From DASSFG01 sp035547915 (GTDB lineage: Bacteria > Planctomycetota > Planctomycetia > Pirellulales > JAICIG01), in NCBI GenBank assembly GCA_035547915.1, contig DASZTS010000010.1:9065-73064 (forward strand): 64,000 nucleotides of DNA, written 5' to 3'. Position 1 is the stretch's first letter. Every line of letters starts with the position of its first letter. Position numbers and translations under genes: made by a program. Below, in pieces: positions 6,717 through 15,288 of this stretch. The notes below the pieces were generated by a model. That model saw nothing but the letters and a program-made list of their open reading frames with translations, was not told the origin of the DNA and searched no databases.

Positions 6717-8890
6717 GACGAAGTCTCGAGACCAAGCTTTGCCGCGATTTTGGCGTCGGGAAATCCCTTCTTCATAAGCGCCACTGCGTCATCCGCGATC
6801 AACTCATACTGCCGGGGCTGGATCGTTTTGCGTTCCAGCGACGCCCGGCGTTTCCGTCCATCGGGCAAGGTCTCGCCGTGCTTGCGACACCAGTGGTGCA
6901 ATAGCTCGGTAACTTGGCTGCGATACAGGCCAAGGTTGTCCGCGATTTCCTTGCACATCCGCCCCTCGTCGTACTGCCGCTTGACCTCGTCTGCCAATGC
7001 ATCGCGAGGATCTTCATCGACAAAGTCAATGACGAAATCGACCTGCTTCGAACCAGCATCGCTGTCCGCCGACCCCGAGAGTTTGGCCCCGCTGACCGCG
7101 ACGATCGCCGACGTCATACGAATCGTGAAGCGGCCTTGCAAGAAATGCCGTTTGCGTCCCAAACGTTCGACCTGCTTGACGATAATCTTGCCGCCCAGCA
7201 GATCGCTCAGAGCATGTGCGGCTGCCGGCCCGCTGCCCGACAGTACCGCCGACAGGTTGTGAAGCCGCTCATCGACCCACACCTCGGTCGGCTCTGGTAT
7301 CGCCGTTTCACTGGCGCGCTTGAGCCGTTCCACCTCCTTCGTAAGCTTCTGACGTTCGCCACGCCGGTCGGCAAGCCGCTGGTCGATATCGGGGTCATCC
7401 GTGCCCTGCTCGACACGATCGACCAACCTGCCGATCTTGCGCTCCACGTCGGCCAGCGCGTCCTCAGCGCCCTTCAGATCCGACGGCACGCTCTGCTGCT
7501 GTTCTTTCCACGCGGCCCGCGTCGCATCGAGCACTTCCGCCCGCCAATCCGCATTGGCGATGATTTGGCGGCTGATGGCGTCTAGAATCAGCCGCTCGGC
7601 CCGGTCGCGCCGCAGCTTGGTGCGGCAAGAACAAATGCCCGCCTTGTGGCCGGTGCAGAACATGTACTTGGCCTTCGAGCCGCCCACATACCAGATAGAG
7701 CCGCACTCCTCGCACTCGACCAAGCCAGACAGCAGATGACGGGGTGCCACCTTGGCAACACCGGGCGTCGAACCGCTGAACTTCCCTTCATCCTTGCGCG
7801 ACGCGTTGAACCGCTCCTCGTTTTCCTGTAAATACCGCTCGGCAAGTTCGAACGTCTCGTTTTCAATGATCTGCAAGTGCGGAAAATGACGCACCCACCT
7901 TTCCGTTTCCTCGGTCGGCCGCTCTTCCTGATGGACCTGCCCGGTCAGCGGATTCCGAACGTTCTTTCGCTTGCCCCATGCCCAGACGCCGATGTACTTG
8001 CGGTTGCGCAGGAGTTGCGGCAGCATCTGGTGCCGCCAGTTTGGCGTGGTAGCGCGGTGATGCTTCGGAGCTTTCAGCCGGTTCAGCTCCCGCGCCATCC
8101 AGCTCAAACCGCGGCGTTCCTGCACAAACCAATGGAAGATGCGGATGACCCATTTGGCCGTGTCCGGGTTGATGGCATATGCCTTCTGCGGCTTGGCATT
8201 GCGACCACGACGTTTGTCGTCACTGCCAGGAACCGGCTCCGAAGTGTAGCCGAAGCAATAATCACCGACCGAAAGCCCGGCTAGAATGTTGCCTTCTTGG
8301 CCGCGAAATACATTGTCGCTGAGGTCCTTGATATACCGCTCGTGCTGGATTGCCAGGAAGGTCGCGATCATGTCCCAGCCCTCGCGATCCGAATCCAGGC
8401 CTTCCGTGACGCTGATGACACGGACGCGATGAACGTACACCAGCTCCTTAAGCATGGGCATAGTGATCACGGACTCACGGGCCAGCCGGCTCAGGTTGTG
8501 GAAATACAGCACGTCGAACTCGCCGTTGGCAGCAGCCTTCATCATGGCGGCCAAACCGTCGCGTTTAAGCTTTGTTCCCGACACCGCTTCGTCGGCGTAT
8601 TCCTGGCCTGGAAGAATCTCATGGCCGTTCTTCACAGCAAGTTCGTGGCACTTGCGGCGCTGGTCCGCAATGGTCTCTTCCCTCTGAAGCTCGGAGCTAT
8701 AGCGGGCATAGGTAGCCGCCCGCAAATTGGCTCGCAGATCCCGGCCGCGCTGGCTGCCGCCCCGACGGCGGCAGGAGCCGCCGCCCTGGCCGCCCTGCGC
8801 CGGAATCAGCGGCAGCCGTCGGTGATCGTCCGGCACGCTCGCAGCCGATTGTGCTGAAAGTGAGCTGAAAACGTTGCCAACCAACCCCAA
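6659..8890 (-). CDS. Large serine site-specific recombinase
   Basis: The protein (up to 743 residues) has the three parts of a large serine recombinase. A resolvase catalytic domain starts near residue 58, with the nucleophile in YARYSS (Ser65) and the conserved LSRLAR arginine motif. A recombinase domain follows (about 215-330). A zinc ribbon comes next, with CEEC and later Cys residues around 385-415, then a long coiled-coil region and a variable C-terminus. Such enzymes integrate and excise mobile elements between attP and attB. The annotated TTG start at 8890 has no ribosome site and the first 57 residues are low complexity, so the true start may lie closer to 8719. The gene points away from the predicted element boundary at about 9.1 kb. 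Confidence 0.9.
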   Translation of the reverse strand: MGLVGNVFSSLSAQSAASVPDDHRRLPLIPAQGGQGGGSCRRRGGSQRGRDLRANLRAATYARYSSELQREETIADQRRKCHELAVKNGHEILPGQEYADEAVSGTKLKRDGLAAMMKAAANGEFDVLYFHNLSRLARESVITMPMLKELVYVHRVRVISVTEGLDSDREGWDMIATFLAIQHERYIKDLSDNVFRGQEGNILAGLSVGDYCFGYTSEPVPGSDDKRRGRNAKPQKAYAINPDTAKWVIRIFHWFVQERRGLSWMARELNRLKAPKHHRATTPNWRHQMLPQLLRNRKYIGVWAWGKRKNVRNPLTGQVHQEERPTEETERWVRHFPHLQIIENETFELAERYLQENEERFNASRKDEGKFSGSTPGVAKVAPRHLLSGLVECEECGSIWYVGGSKAKYMFCTGHKAGICSCRTKLRRDRAERLILDAISRQIIANADWRAEVLDATRAAWKEQQQSVPSDLKGAEDALADVERKIGRLVDRVEQGTDDPDIDQRLADRRGERQKLTKEVERLKRASETAIPEPTEVWVDERLHNLSAVLSGSGPAAAHALSDLLGGKIIVKQVERLGRKRHFLQGRFTIRMTSAIVAVSGAKLSGSADSDAGSKQVDFVIDFVDEDPRDALADEVKRQYDEGRMCKEIADNLGLYRSQVTELLHHWCRKHGETLPDGRKRRASLERKTIQPRQYELIADDAVALMKKGFPDAKIAAKLGLETSSWRKPFGIGIASATCRLRP

Positions 8891-9017
8891 GCAACCACAA
8901 AGGACCGCAACCTGCCAAAGAAGTGCAAGGCGGTGTGATCTCAGGGTTTGCAGCGCAAAAGGCTGCTCGAGAAGAAGATACAGAAACGAGCGGGGGATAA
9001 TCCCTCCCCATCCGCTG

Positions 9018-9057
9018 ATGTTGCTTTGACGTTGCGTTCATGTTGCAGTCACGTTGT
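9018..9057. repeat. Four 7-bp boxes at exact 11-bp spacing
   Basis: Boxes ATGTTGC, ACGTTGC, ATGTTGC and ACGTTGT start at 9018, 9029, 9040 and 9051. The consensus is RYGTTGC with four-base spacers, so each box falls on the same face of the helix about one turn apart. The array lies between the recombinase start and the predicted element boundary. It could be a binding array for the recombinase, a partner protein or a regulator. Confidence 0.6.
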
Positions 9058-9105
9058 TTTTCGTCGGGCGTGGGAATATTGCCTCACCACAACTTTTTTT
9101 GCCCG

Positions 9106-9706
9106 CTACCAGTCAATTCTCACTTCGGGCCTGGAAGCGATGAACCCAGATCCCATCAACAGGGACGGCGTGGAGTGGATCAGCCCTCCCAATTCCAATC
9201 CCTCCACTATGGACTTGGTTGTGCCGATCCTTGGCCGCGTCCCGAATGAGAACGCGAGGTCGATCGTCTGGGCATCGGGCGTCCGTTCCTTGAGCATGGC
9301 CGCAAGGCAATCGGTGGGCACGATATCAAAGCCCGCGCCGGGGCACAGCACGACTCCGGCCTCCTTCGCCCGCGCATCAAGCCCATGGCACAGCTCGAAC
9401 ACCGGGATTTCGCCTGTGATGTCAACGTAGTGAACACGAGTTTCGACACAGGCTTCGACCAGGGGCCTGGCGGTCGATGAAAACGGCCCCGCGCAATTGA
9501 GTACGACGGCAATGTCCCGCAAGTGACTCGACGCCTCGCCAACGTCGAAAGACCGGGACTCGAGTCCCAGTTCATCGGCCAATGGGGCCAGTTTCGCTTG
9601 GGAACGTCCGGCGATCACCGGGCGATCACCACGACGCACGGCCTCGCGAACCATCAGTTCGCCGGTATAGCCATAGCCCCCGTAGATCTATCCATTTCCG
9701 ACTCAT
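9106..9706 (-). pseudogene. Saccharopine-dehydrogenase-like (trans-acting enoyl reductase type) gene, frameshifted and 3'-truncated
   Basis: The 182-residue open part (from 9654) matches the N-terminal NAD(P)-binding half of the saccharopine dehydrogenase / trans-acting enoyl reductase family, which is usually 340-400 residues long. The conserved N-terminus is encoded upstream in the same frame as IYGGYGYTG, but the only good start, ATG 9706 with GAGGAAG before it, is joined by one extra base at 9688. Removing that base gives a normal start (MSRKWI then IYGG). The protein stops at 9106 just where the family continues with a conserved REIDFG-like segment, so the second half is missing. It follows the hydrolase gene by 13 bp. 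Most likely a casualty of element insertion. Confidence 0.7.
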
Positions 9707-9719
9707 GGGAATTTCTTCC

Positions 9720-10694
9720 TCAGTCTCGCGTGGTTTTTGAGACATCACGGATGAACTCATCGATTGCAACCTGCATTTGGGTCAGTCCTGGTTCCTCAAG
9801 CGGGTAGTGACCGGCGTTTTCGAGCAGGACTGTCTTGACCGGTACTTTGGTGATGGGCTGGAGAACGGGATCGCTGAGTTCCAGCGGCGACCAACGATCC
9901 TCGGCTGGCTGGGTATGCAAAATGGGGCAGGCGTCGAAGTCTTTTGGCTCAACGGCGGGCTGATACGTCATATAGGAATAGAGAAAACGGACAGGAACCG
10001 CGTTTGCTGCACTGGTGCGATCGCGGAGCAGCACCTTCATGGCTTCCGTATTGTTGGCTAGGGCGCTCATCTTGCACGCGAGCGTCATCGGGTAACGGAA
10101 GCCGCCGAGCGGAGTGTTCGCGATCAAGCCCATCGCGCCAACACCAACGCGGGCGGTGATGATGTCATGGGCCGTTTTGTCTCGCACCAGTTGGATGCGT
10201 TCATCGAGAAACGTCATCCCGACGAGGCCCGCAAGCGTACCCTTCGGCGCGGCCGCGGCGACATGATATGCCAGCATCCCGCCCGCACTGAGGCCGTATA
10301 GTATGAGCGGACGGTCGTCCTTCGACTTCTCAAAGGCGAGGAAGGCGACCACCATCCGCACCCAGTCGCGGTAGGTATAGCGTGAGCGATTGGCGACTGT
10401 GGTCATGCCGTAGCCAAGGTTGTCGAGTGCGACTACGTCCCAACCGCGATCCGCAAGAGGCTTGCCAAGAATGAGGGACATCTGGCGGCCGTTCGTCCCA
10501 ACGCCATGATGGAGAACGACCTTCGCCTTCGCTTGGGGATTCTCATAGCGATCCAGGTGAATGCGATGCCCGTCCCAATCCCAAAACTCCTCCTTCGGAA
10601 GGTCCTTGGGTTGAGTCAAACGCAGATGCTCGGGCAGGAACTGCTGGAGTTCCTTCCACGCGTCTTGGTTGGCGTATTGTGATGTTGGGATCAT
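9720..10694 (-). CDS. Alpha/beta hydrolase
   Basis: A 324-residue soluble alpha/beta hydrolase. The oxyanion-hole motif HHG is at residues 62-64, the nucleophile elbow is GLSAGG with Ser136, and the catalytic His is in NAGHYPLE (His296). The acid residue is likely an Asp in the 240-275 region. There is no signal peptide, so it should act in the cytoplasm on an ester, lactone or similar small substrate that cannot be named from sequence. It lies between a TetR-family regulator (54 bp upstream) and the broken dehydrogenase, all on the minus strand, consistent with a small TetR-controlled operon. Confidence 0.85.
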   Translation of the reverse strand: MIPTSQYANQDAWKELQQFLPEHLRLTQPKDLPKEEFWDWDGHRIHLDRYENPQAKAKVVLHHGVGTNGRQMSLILGKPLADRGWDVVALDNLGYGMTTVANRSRYTYRDWVRMVVAFLAFEKSKDDRPLILYGLSAGGMLAYHVAAAAPKGTLAGLVGMTFLDERIQLVRDKTAHDIITARVGVGAMGLIANTPLGGFRYPMTLACKMSALANNTEAMKVLLRDRTSAANAVPVRFLYSYMTYQPAVEPKDFDACPILHTQPAEDRWSPLELSDPVLQPITKVPVKTVLLENAGHYPLEEPGLTQMQVAIDEFIRDVSKTTRD

Positions 10695-10748
10695 GGTATT
10701 TCTCCTGGCCGAACGTCTCTCGTTCAGAGTTCCGGCTCATGGTGTCGA

Positions 10749-11327
10749 TCAAGGTTTGGCGACGGATTCTGGTTCGCAGAGTAATTCAACGGCGAGGTGC
10801 AATCGTTTTCGGGCGACCGAGGGGGTTCGCAAGTCGTCCTCCAGTCCGCGAGTGAGTGCGAGCAGGATGTCGGCGAGTTCGCGTGCCCGAGGCTTGGAAA
10901 AGTTATCCGAGAGGGCATCAACGACGAGATCGGCGAGTCTCTTCCTGTAGTCGGCAGCTAGATCCGCCACCAGTCCGGAATCTTCGGCCAGCAGCGCGCG
11001 GGCGTGGTGCGGGCTGGCCGCATGCAGGCGCACCGCCAGTCCCAGCTTCGCATTCAGGATGCCGAACACCCGCTCGGTCACGGTGCCACGGGTTTCAGCA
11101 CGACCTCGTGCCTCTTCGATCACGCCCGTCAGCAGATTGCTCGCTACTTTGCGGAAAGCGTCATTTTTATCGGTGAAGTAGCGGTACACAACGGGACGCG
11201 AGCGACGCAGTTCCCGTGCAATTTCTTCCATCGTTGTATGCTGCAAGCCAGTGCGTGCAAAGCAATTGAATGCTGCCGCGATGGCGTCCGACACTTGCAC
11301 GCCGCGCTTGGGGTCGTCGTTCTTCAT
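10749..11327 (-). CDS. TetR/AcrR-family transcriptional regulator
   Basis: A 192-residue protein of normal TetR length. The N-terminal DNA-binding domain shows the family pattern: helix 1 with AFNCFARTG, then TTMEEIARELRRSRPVVYRY (about 31-50) as the helix-turn-helix and recognition helix, ending in YFTDK. The C-terminal two thirds are helical and should form the ligand-binding dimer domain. It is the first gene of the minus-strand set with the hydrolase and dehydrogenase. A palindrome sits two bases upstream of its start codon and is the obvious autoregulatory operator. The inducer is unknown. Confidence 0.88.
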   Translation of the reverse strand: MKNDDPKRGVQVSDAIAAAFNCFARTGLQHTTMEEIARELRRSRPVVYRYFTDKNDAFRKVASNLLTGVIEEARGRAETRGTVTERVFGILNAKLGLAVRLHAASPHHARALLAEDSGLVADLAADYRKRLADLVVDALSDNFSKPRARELADILLALTRGLEDDLRTPSVARKRLHLAVELLCEPESVAKP

Positions 11328-11328
11328 G

Positions 11329-11354
11329 TCTACAATATTAACAAATTTTGTAGA
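11329..11354. promoter_or_regulatory. Palindromic TetR-family operator
   Basis: TCTACAA (11329-11335) and TTGTAGA (11348-11354) form a perfect 7-bp inverted repeat, extending to 10 of 11 matched bases with an AT-rich centre. It lies immediately upstream of the regulator start codon. Size, symmetry and position fit a TetR-family operator controlling the regulator and its operon. Confidence 0.65.
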
Positions 11355-11939
11355 TTTGCAAAGTCGTGACCTGAAAGCCCCTTTTCCCTTTTCAGCTCCC
11401 CCGGCTCAGCGTCCGATTTTATGTCGGGCTTCGAGATGTGATCGTCCGTCCCGCCTTTCGGCCTTAACCAGCCGCGGTCACCAAACACTCAAGAGCGAGG
11501 AGGTGTACGGGCATCTATACGACGATCCCGCGACACCGACGAGTGCGCCCGGCGGAGTTCCACGCTCGTTACAACAAGGGCGGCGATCCGCTGATGCCGG
11601 CCGAGGTGTGCCAGCAGCAACGCACGGTTCAACTGCCACGCGGGCAAACATGGGCTCGGGCGGCGCAAAAGAAATTAGAGGAGATGTTGGTAGCGTGAAG
11701 CGGGACACCGTGTTGGGCCTTTCGCCGTCCTCGTGCCGGCGAAAGGGAGGACGAGGCCCGTCTCCCCTCGGGCGCCCTCTACCGCACTGCTGTCTGCTTG
11801 AACGGTGAGCCAACACACTCTGAACTCAGAGGACCCCGAAAAAAAGATGCCCCGCTTTGGTTCCGTGCCAGCACTGTCTTCGGAAGGCTTTGTCGGGCAT
11901 AGTAGTGCGCGGGTAAGGAGGTTAGAATCTTTAAAGGTC
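11355..11939. other. Roughly 585-bp spacer with decayed coding sequence
   Basis: The spacer lies between the TetR gene and the sigma factor, whose promoters diverge. Apart from the integrase-like relic listed separately, I see only spurious frames. AAGGAGG at about 11915-11921 lies too far (about 19 bases) from the sigma-factor ATG at 11940 to be its ribosome site unless an unlisted start is used. Confidence 0.4.
11473..11698 (+). pseudogene. Relic with tyrosine-recombinase-like C-terminus, frameshifted
   Basis: At 11473-11529 the plus strand encodes RGHQTLKSEEVYGHLYDDP. This resembles the end of tyrosine recombinases, where GHxxxxTTxxYGHL holds the second histidine and the nucleophilic tyrosine. 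No catalytic core is found upstream. From about 11531 a second frame encodes a coding-like stretch (EFHARYNKGGDPLMP, later AQKKLEEMLVA) ending at TGA 11696. The two frames may be one decayed gene with a frameshift or two fragments. The match rests on a short motif. Confidence 0.35.
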
Positions 11940-12581
11940 ATGAAAGATTTTCGACAAGTTGCTTGTGAAGGCGCAAGCACCGCGTCGACGGCTTCGATGT
12001 CGTCCAGCCTTCTGAACCGGCTGATCGAGCACGATAGCGAAGCATGGAAGCGGATCGTGCGCCTCTATTATCCGACGGTACGCGCTTGGGGCCAGCGGGG
12101 CATGCTGCAGCCGGAAGACGCGGCCGACGTGGCCCAAGAGGTGTTTCACGCCTTGGCGCGCAATATCGGTCGCTTCCGTCGAGAAGGGGGCCAAAACTCG
12201 TTCCGGGGTTGGCTGTATGGCATAACGCAGCGGCAACTAATGGCCCATCAGCGGCGGCAGAAAACCGAGCCGACGGCAACCGGCGGCAGCGAGGCCCTGC
12301 AGTGGTTTGCCGACGTGCCGGAAGACGACTCCGTCGCGGACGGCTCGAACAGTTCGTCGGTGGTGCCGGGCGAGCGTGCCGAGTTGTTACACCGGTCGTT
12401 AAAGCTGCTGCGAGAGGGAGTGGCGGAACGCACGTGGCAGGCGTTTTGGCGCGCGGCGGTGGAGGGACACGCAGCAGCGGATATCGCGGCTGATTTGGGA
12501 ATGAGCATAAACGCGGTTTACGTGGCAAAGGCCCGCCTCCTGGGCCGGCTGCGTGAAGAATTTGGCGGTTTGATCGACTAG
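11940..12581 (+). CDS. ECF-type RNA polymerase sigma factor
   Basis: A 213-residue sigma-70 family protein with only regions 2 and 4. Region 2 is recognised from AWKRIVRLYYPTVRAWG through DAADVAQEVF, the ExxQ/DVxQEVF core-binding motif, to FRGWLYGITQ. Region 4 (AADIAADLGMSINAVYVAKA) is the -35 recognition helix-turn-helix. I use ATG 11940; ATG 11997 is a good alternative because the conserved domain begins just after it. The frame is open to 11805 but that part has no family character. The gene is followed after 26 bp by a kinase with an N-terminal HxxxCxxC zinc finger, an arrangement typical of planctomycete kinase-linked ECF factors. Confidence 0.9.
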   Translation: MKDFRQVACEGASTASTASMSSSLLNRLIEHDSEAWKRIVRLYYPTVRAWGQRGMLQPEDAADVAQEVFHALARNIGRFRREGGQNSFRGWLYGITQRQLMAHQRRQKTEPTATGGSEALQWFADVPEDDSVADGSNSSSVVPGERAELLHRSLKLLREGVAERTWQAFWRAAVEGHAAADIAADLGMSINAVYVAKARLLGRLREEFGGLID

Positions 12582-12607
12582 CGAAGCGGCTTCAATCAGA
12601 ATCGACC

Positions 12608-14950
12608 ATGAGCGCGCCCGCCATCACTGCCGTTTGTCCGCCCAGAGACGAGCTGACCCGTTTCTGCCGCGGCGACCTTAACCACGACCGTCTGGAAGAA
12701 GTGGCCGAGCACCTGGAGTCGTGCGCCCACTGCCAGTCGCTGCTGGACGAGGCTTCGCGAGCGCGCGACGAGTTGTTATCGGAATTGCGGCAGCTTGCCG
12801 ATTTTAATGCGCCGCCGGACGACGCTTTCCGCCGCGAAATCGCCGACATCGAATCAAAATCGTCTTCGTTTTTTGGCGACACTCTGGAGGAGCCCGCGGC
12901 CGAGATGCGGCCGCGTGTGGGCGAATACGCGATTCTCGAACCGATCGGCCGCGGCGGCATGGGCACTGTTTACCGCGCGGTACATACGCGTCTGGAGAAA
13001 GTCGTGGCCCTGAAGGCGCTCTCGCCACACCGCGTCGGCGATGCCTCGGCCGTGGCGCGGTTCGAGCGCGAGATGCGGGCCGTCGGCAAGCTGAGTCATC
13101 CGAACATCGTGGCGGCCACCGACGCGGGCGAGATCGCCGGCGCTCCATTTCTGGTGATGGAATTCGTCGATGGAATCGACGTAGCCCGGCTCGTCAAGCG
13201 CCACGGCCCGCTCCGCGCGGCCGATGCGTGCGAGATCGCGCGGCAGGCGGCCATCGGCCTGCAATACGCCCATCAGCATAAGCTGGTGCATCGCGACATT
13301 AAGCCGTCGAACCTGTTGCTTACCCAGGCCGCCGATCAGCCCTCCGGCGGCCTGGTGAAAGTGGCCGACCTGGGCCTGGCGCGCTTGCACGAGCCCGATC
13401 CCGCCGGCAGTGCGAGCTCGACCGACCTGCTGATCGGCTCGCTCGACTACATGGCGCCCGAGCAGGTTGACGACGCCCATCAAGTCGACGAGCGGGCGGA
13501 CCTCTACAGCCTCGGCTGTACGCTTTATGAGTTGCTTGCCGGCAGGGCCCCTTTCGCGTTGCCCGGACAAACGCGGCTACAAAAGCTCAAGGCCCACGCG
13601 GCCACCGCCGTGCCGTCGCTGGCCGATTCTTGCCCGAAACTTCCGGCCGGCCTGGAACCGCTGGTGCGGAGGCTGCTAGCAAAAAATCCCGCGGAGCGGA
13701 TCCCGACCGCGGCCGAATTGGCTTCGGCCTTGGCGCCGTTTACGGTGGGATCAAACCTGGCCCGCTTGTTGGACGAAGCGTCGGCCCACGTTCCCACGGA
13801 GCGCGCGTTGAACGCGTCACCGCCTCGACGCCTCAGGCCCATGGGCATCGTGCTGGGGTGCCTGGGCGCGCTCGCATTGGCGTCGGTGATTTACGTGCAG
13901 ACCGACCGTGGCACGCTGGAGATCCAAAGCGACGACGATGAAGTGAAAGTCCGCGTCGAGCAAGATGGCAAGTTGATTACGCTGGTCGACCTCAAGACGG
14001 ACAAAGAGGTTCGCCTGCGCGGCGGGACGTATCACGTGACGCTGGGCGACACAGATCGAGACCTCGCGCTCGACACCGATGAGCTCACGTTACAGCGCGG
14101 CGGCAAGGAGGTATTGCACATCCGCCGCCAGCCGCCCGCACTGCTGCGCCCGCCGTTCGACGCCGACGAGGCCAAACGTTACCAGGAGTGTTGGGGCCGC
14201 TTTTGTCGCGCCGCCCGGACGGTCAAAAACGAACTGGGGATGGCGTTGACGCTCGTTCCCCCCGGCGAGTTCGAAATGCGGCCCGGTTACCGGATCAAAA
14301 TCACCAAGCCCTATTACCTGGGTACCTACGAGGTGACCGTCGATGAGTTCCGTCAGTTCGCCGAGGCTACCGGCCACAAAAGCCTTTTGGAGGCGGAAGG
14401 TCGCGGAATCATGGACTTCGAAACGGGCAAGGAGTTACCGGGCACGAACTGGCGAGACCCTCGCTTGGCCCGTGGCGACGACCATCCCGTGGCGGGTGTC
14501 ACCTGGTTTGACGCCGAGCGGTTTTGCGTTTGGCTGAGCGAGCGGGACAAAAAGAAGTACCGCTTGCCGACCGAGGCGGAATGGGAATGGGCCGCGCGCA
14601 GCGGAACTGCCTCCAAGTTCGGTTGGGGTGACGATTCCGAACGGGTAGGCGATTATGAGTGGTACGCGGGCAATTCGGACCGGCATTCCCATGCCGTCGG
14701 CCAAAAACCGGCCAATGCCTGGGGCTTGTACGATACGAACGGCAATGTGGTCGAATGGTGCCAGGACTGGGCGAAAGACCCGTATCCACAAGTCGAAGTG
14801 AGCGACCCGGCCGGGCCGACGACGGGCGAAACGCGCAGTTTGCGTGGCGGATCGTTTGTCGATCCGCCCTTGCCGTATTCTGCCCGAGGCGCTTTTGGCC
14901 CCACCAGTTCTATGATCCACTGCGGCTTTCGCGTGTGCCGCGAGCTGTAG
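12608..14950 (+). CDS. Membrane Ser/Thr protein kinase with zinc-finger N-terminus and FGE-sulfatase extracytoplasmic domain
   Basis: The 780-residue protein has four parts. Residues about 15-50 resemble an anti-sigma zinc finger (HLESCAHC, the HxxxCxxC pattern). Residues about 105-385 form a Pkn2-type kinase with glycine loop GRGGMGTVY, catalytic HRDIKPSN (Asp near 228), a DLG motif and APEQ. One transmembrane segment lies near 410-430. Residues about 541-780 form an FGE-sulfatase (SUMF1/ergothioneine-type) domain ending in CGFRVC. The kinase and zinc finger face the cytoplasm and the FGE-like domain lies outside the membrane, probably as a sensor rather than an enzyme. The neighbouring ECF factor is the likely regulatory target. 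Full length and apparently intact. Confidence 0.9.
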   Translation: MSAPAITAVCPPRDELTRFCRGDLNHDRLEEVAEHLESCAHCQSLLDEASRARDELLSELRQLADFNAPPDDAFRREIADIESKSSSFFGDTLEEPAAEMRPRVGEYAILEPIGRGGMGTVYRAVHTRLEKVVALKALSPHRVGDASAVARFEREMRAVGKLSHPNIVAATDAGEIAGAPFLVMEFVDGIDVARLVKRHGPLRAADACEIARQAAIGLQYAHQHKLVHRDIKPSNLLLTQAADQPSGGLVKVADLGLARLHEPDPAGSASSTDLLIGSLDYMAPEQVDDAHQVDERADLYSLGCTLYELLAGRAPFALPGQTRLQKLKAHAATAVPSLADSCPKLPAGLEPLVRRLLAKNPAERIPTAAELASALAPFTVGSNLARLLDEASAHVPTERALNASPPRRLRPMGIVLGCLGALALASVIYVQTDRGTLEIQSDDDEVKVRVEQDGKLITLVDLKTDKEVRLRGGTYHVTLGDTDRDLALDTDELTLQRGGKEVLHIRRQPPALLRPPFDADEAKRYQECWGRFCRAARTVKNELGMALTLVPPGEFEMRPGYRIKITKPYYLGTYEVTVDEFRQFAEATGHKSLLEAEGRGIMDFETGKELPGTNWRDPRLARGDDHPVAGVTWFDAERFCVWLSERDKKKYRLPTEAEWEWAARSGTASKFGWGDDSERVGDYEWYAGNSDRHSHAVGQKPANAWGLYDTNGNVVEWCQDWAKDPYPQVEVSDPAGPTTGETRSLRGGSFVDPPLPYSARGAFGPTSSMIHCGFRVCREL

Positions 14951-14951
14951 T

Positions 14952-15168
14952 TTTTGGAGAGCGGCGGGGGGAATCGCCGCTTCTGTTCCGTCGCGCAGCG
15001 CCCTTTCTTCTTCGACTGCCGCGATTCATCGCCGTTTTCGCCGCACAGCGGCCTTCTTCCGCTGCGGATTTCTGCTTTCTGATTTTCTTGCCGGGCCTGA
15101 TTGGCTCGATGGCCCCCTGAAAGGTCGCTGCGCTACAAAAAGCGGCGATAAATCGCCGCACTCCAAAA
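14952..15168. repeat. 217-bp MITE/REP-like element
   Basis: The ends are inverted copies: TTTTGGAGaGCGGCG at the left and CGCCGCaCTCCAAAA at the right. Each end also forms its own hairpin, GCGGCG...CGCCGC; the right one at 15142-15159 is a near-perfect palindrome. The interior has no gene I can support, although the minus frame is open. It fills most of the 338-bp gap between the kinase gene and the TIGR03032 gene and could also act as a terminator. Confidence 0.6.
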
Positions 15169-15288
15169 TTCCTTTCGTCCGTGAAAGGTTACGCGCAAGT
15201 ACTAGTAGGGCGAGTTACTACCAAACCACAGATCGATTCGCAAAGAGGCGGCATGACCGCTCGGCGATGTCGCCAGGGAGAGTTCCAG

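Noticed and set aside
6243..7262. A 339-codon plus-strand frame opposite the recombinase end and the hairpin gap
   Set aside because: It is serine/arginine-rich, without motifs, and antisense to the recombinase and the 96-residue gene.
14910..15161. An 83-codon minus-strand frame inside the MITE-like element
   Set aside because: It is very basic and low complexity and follows from the palindromic repeat; no ribosome site.
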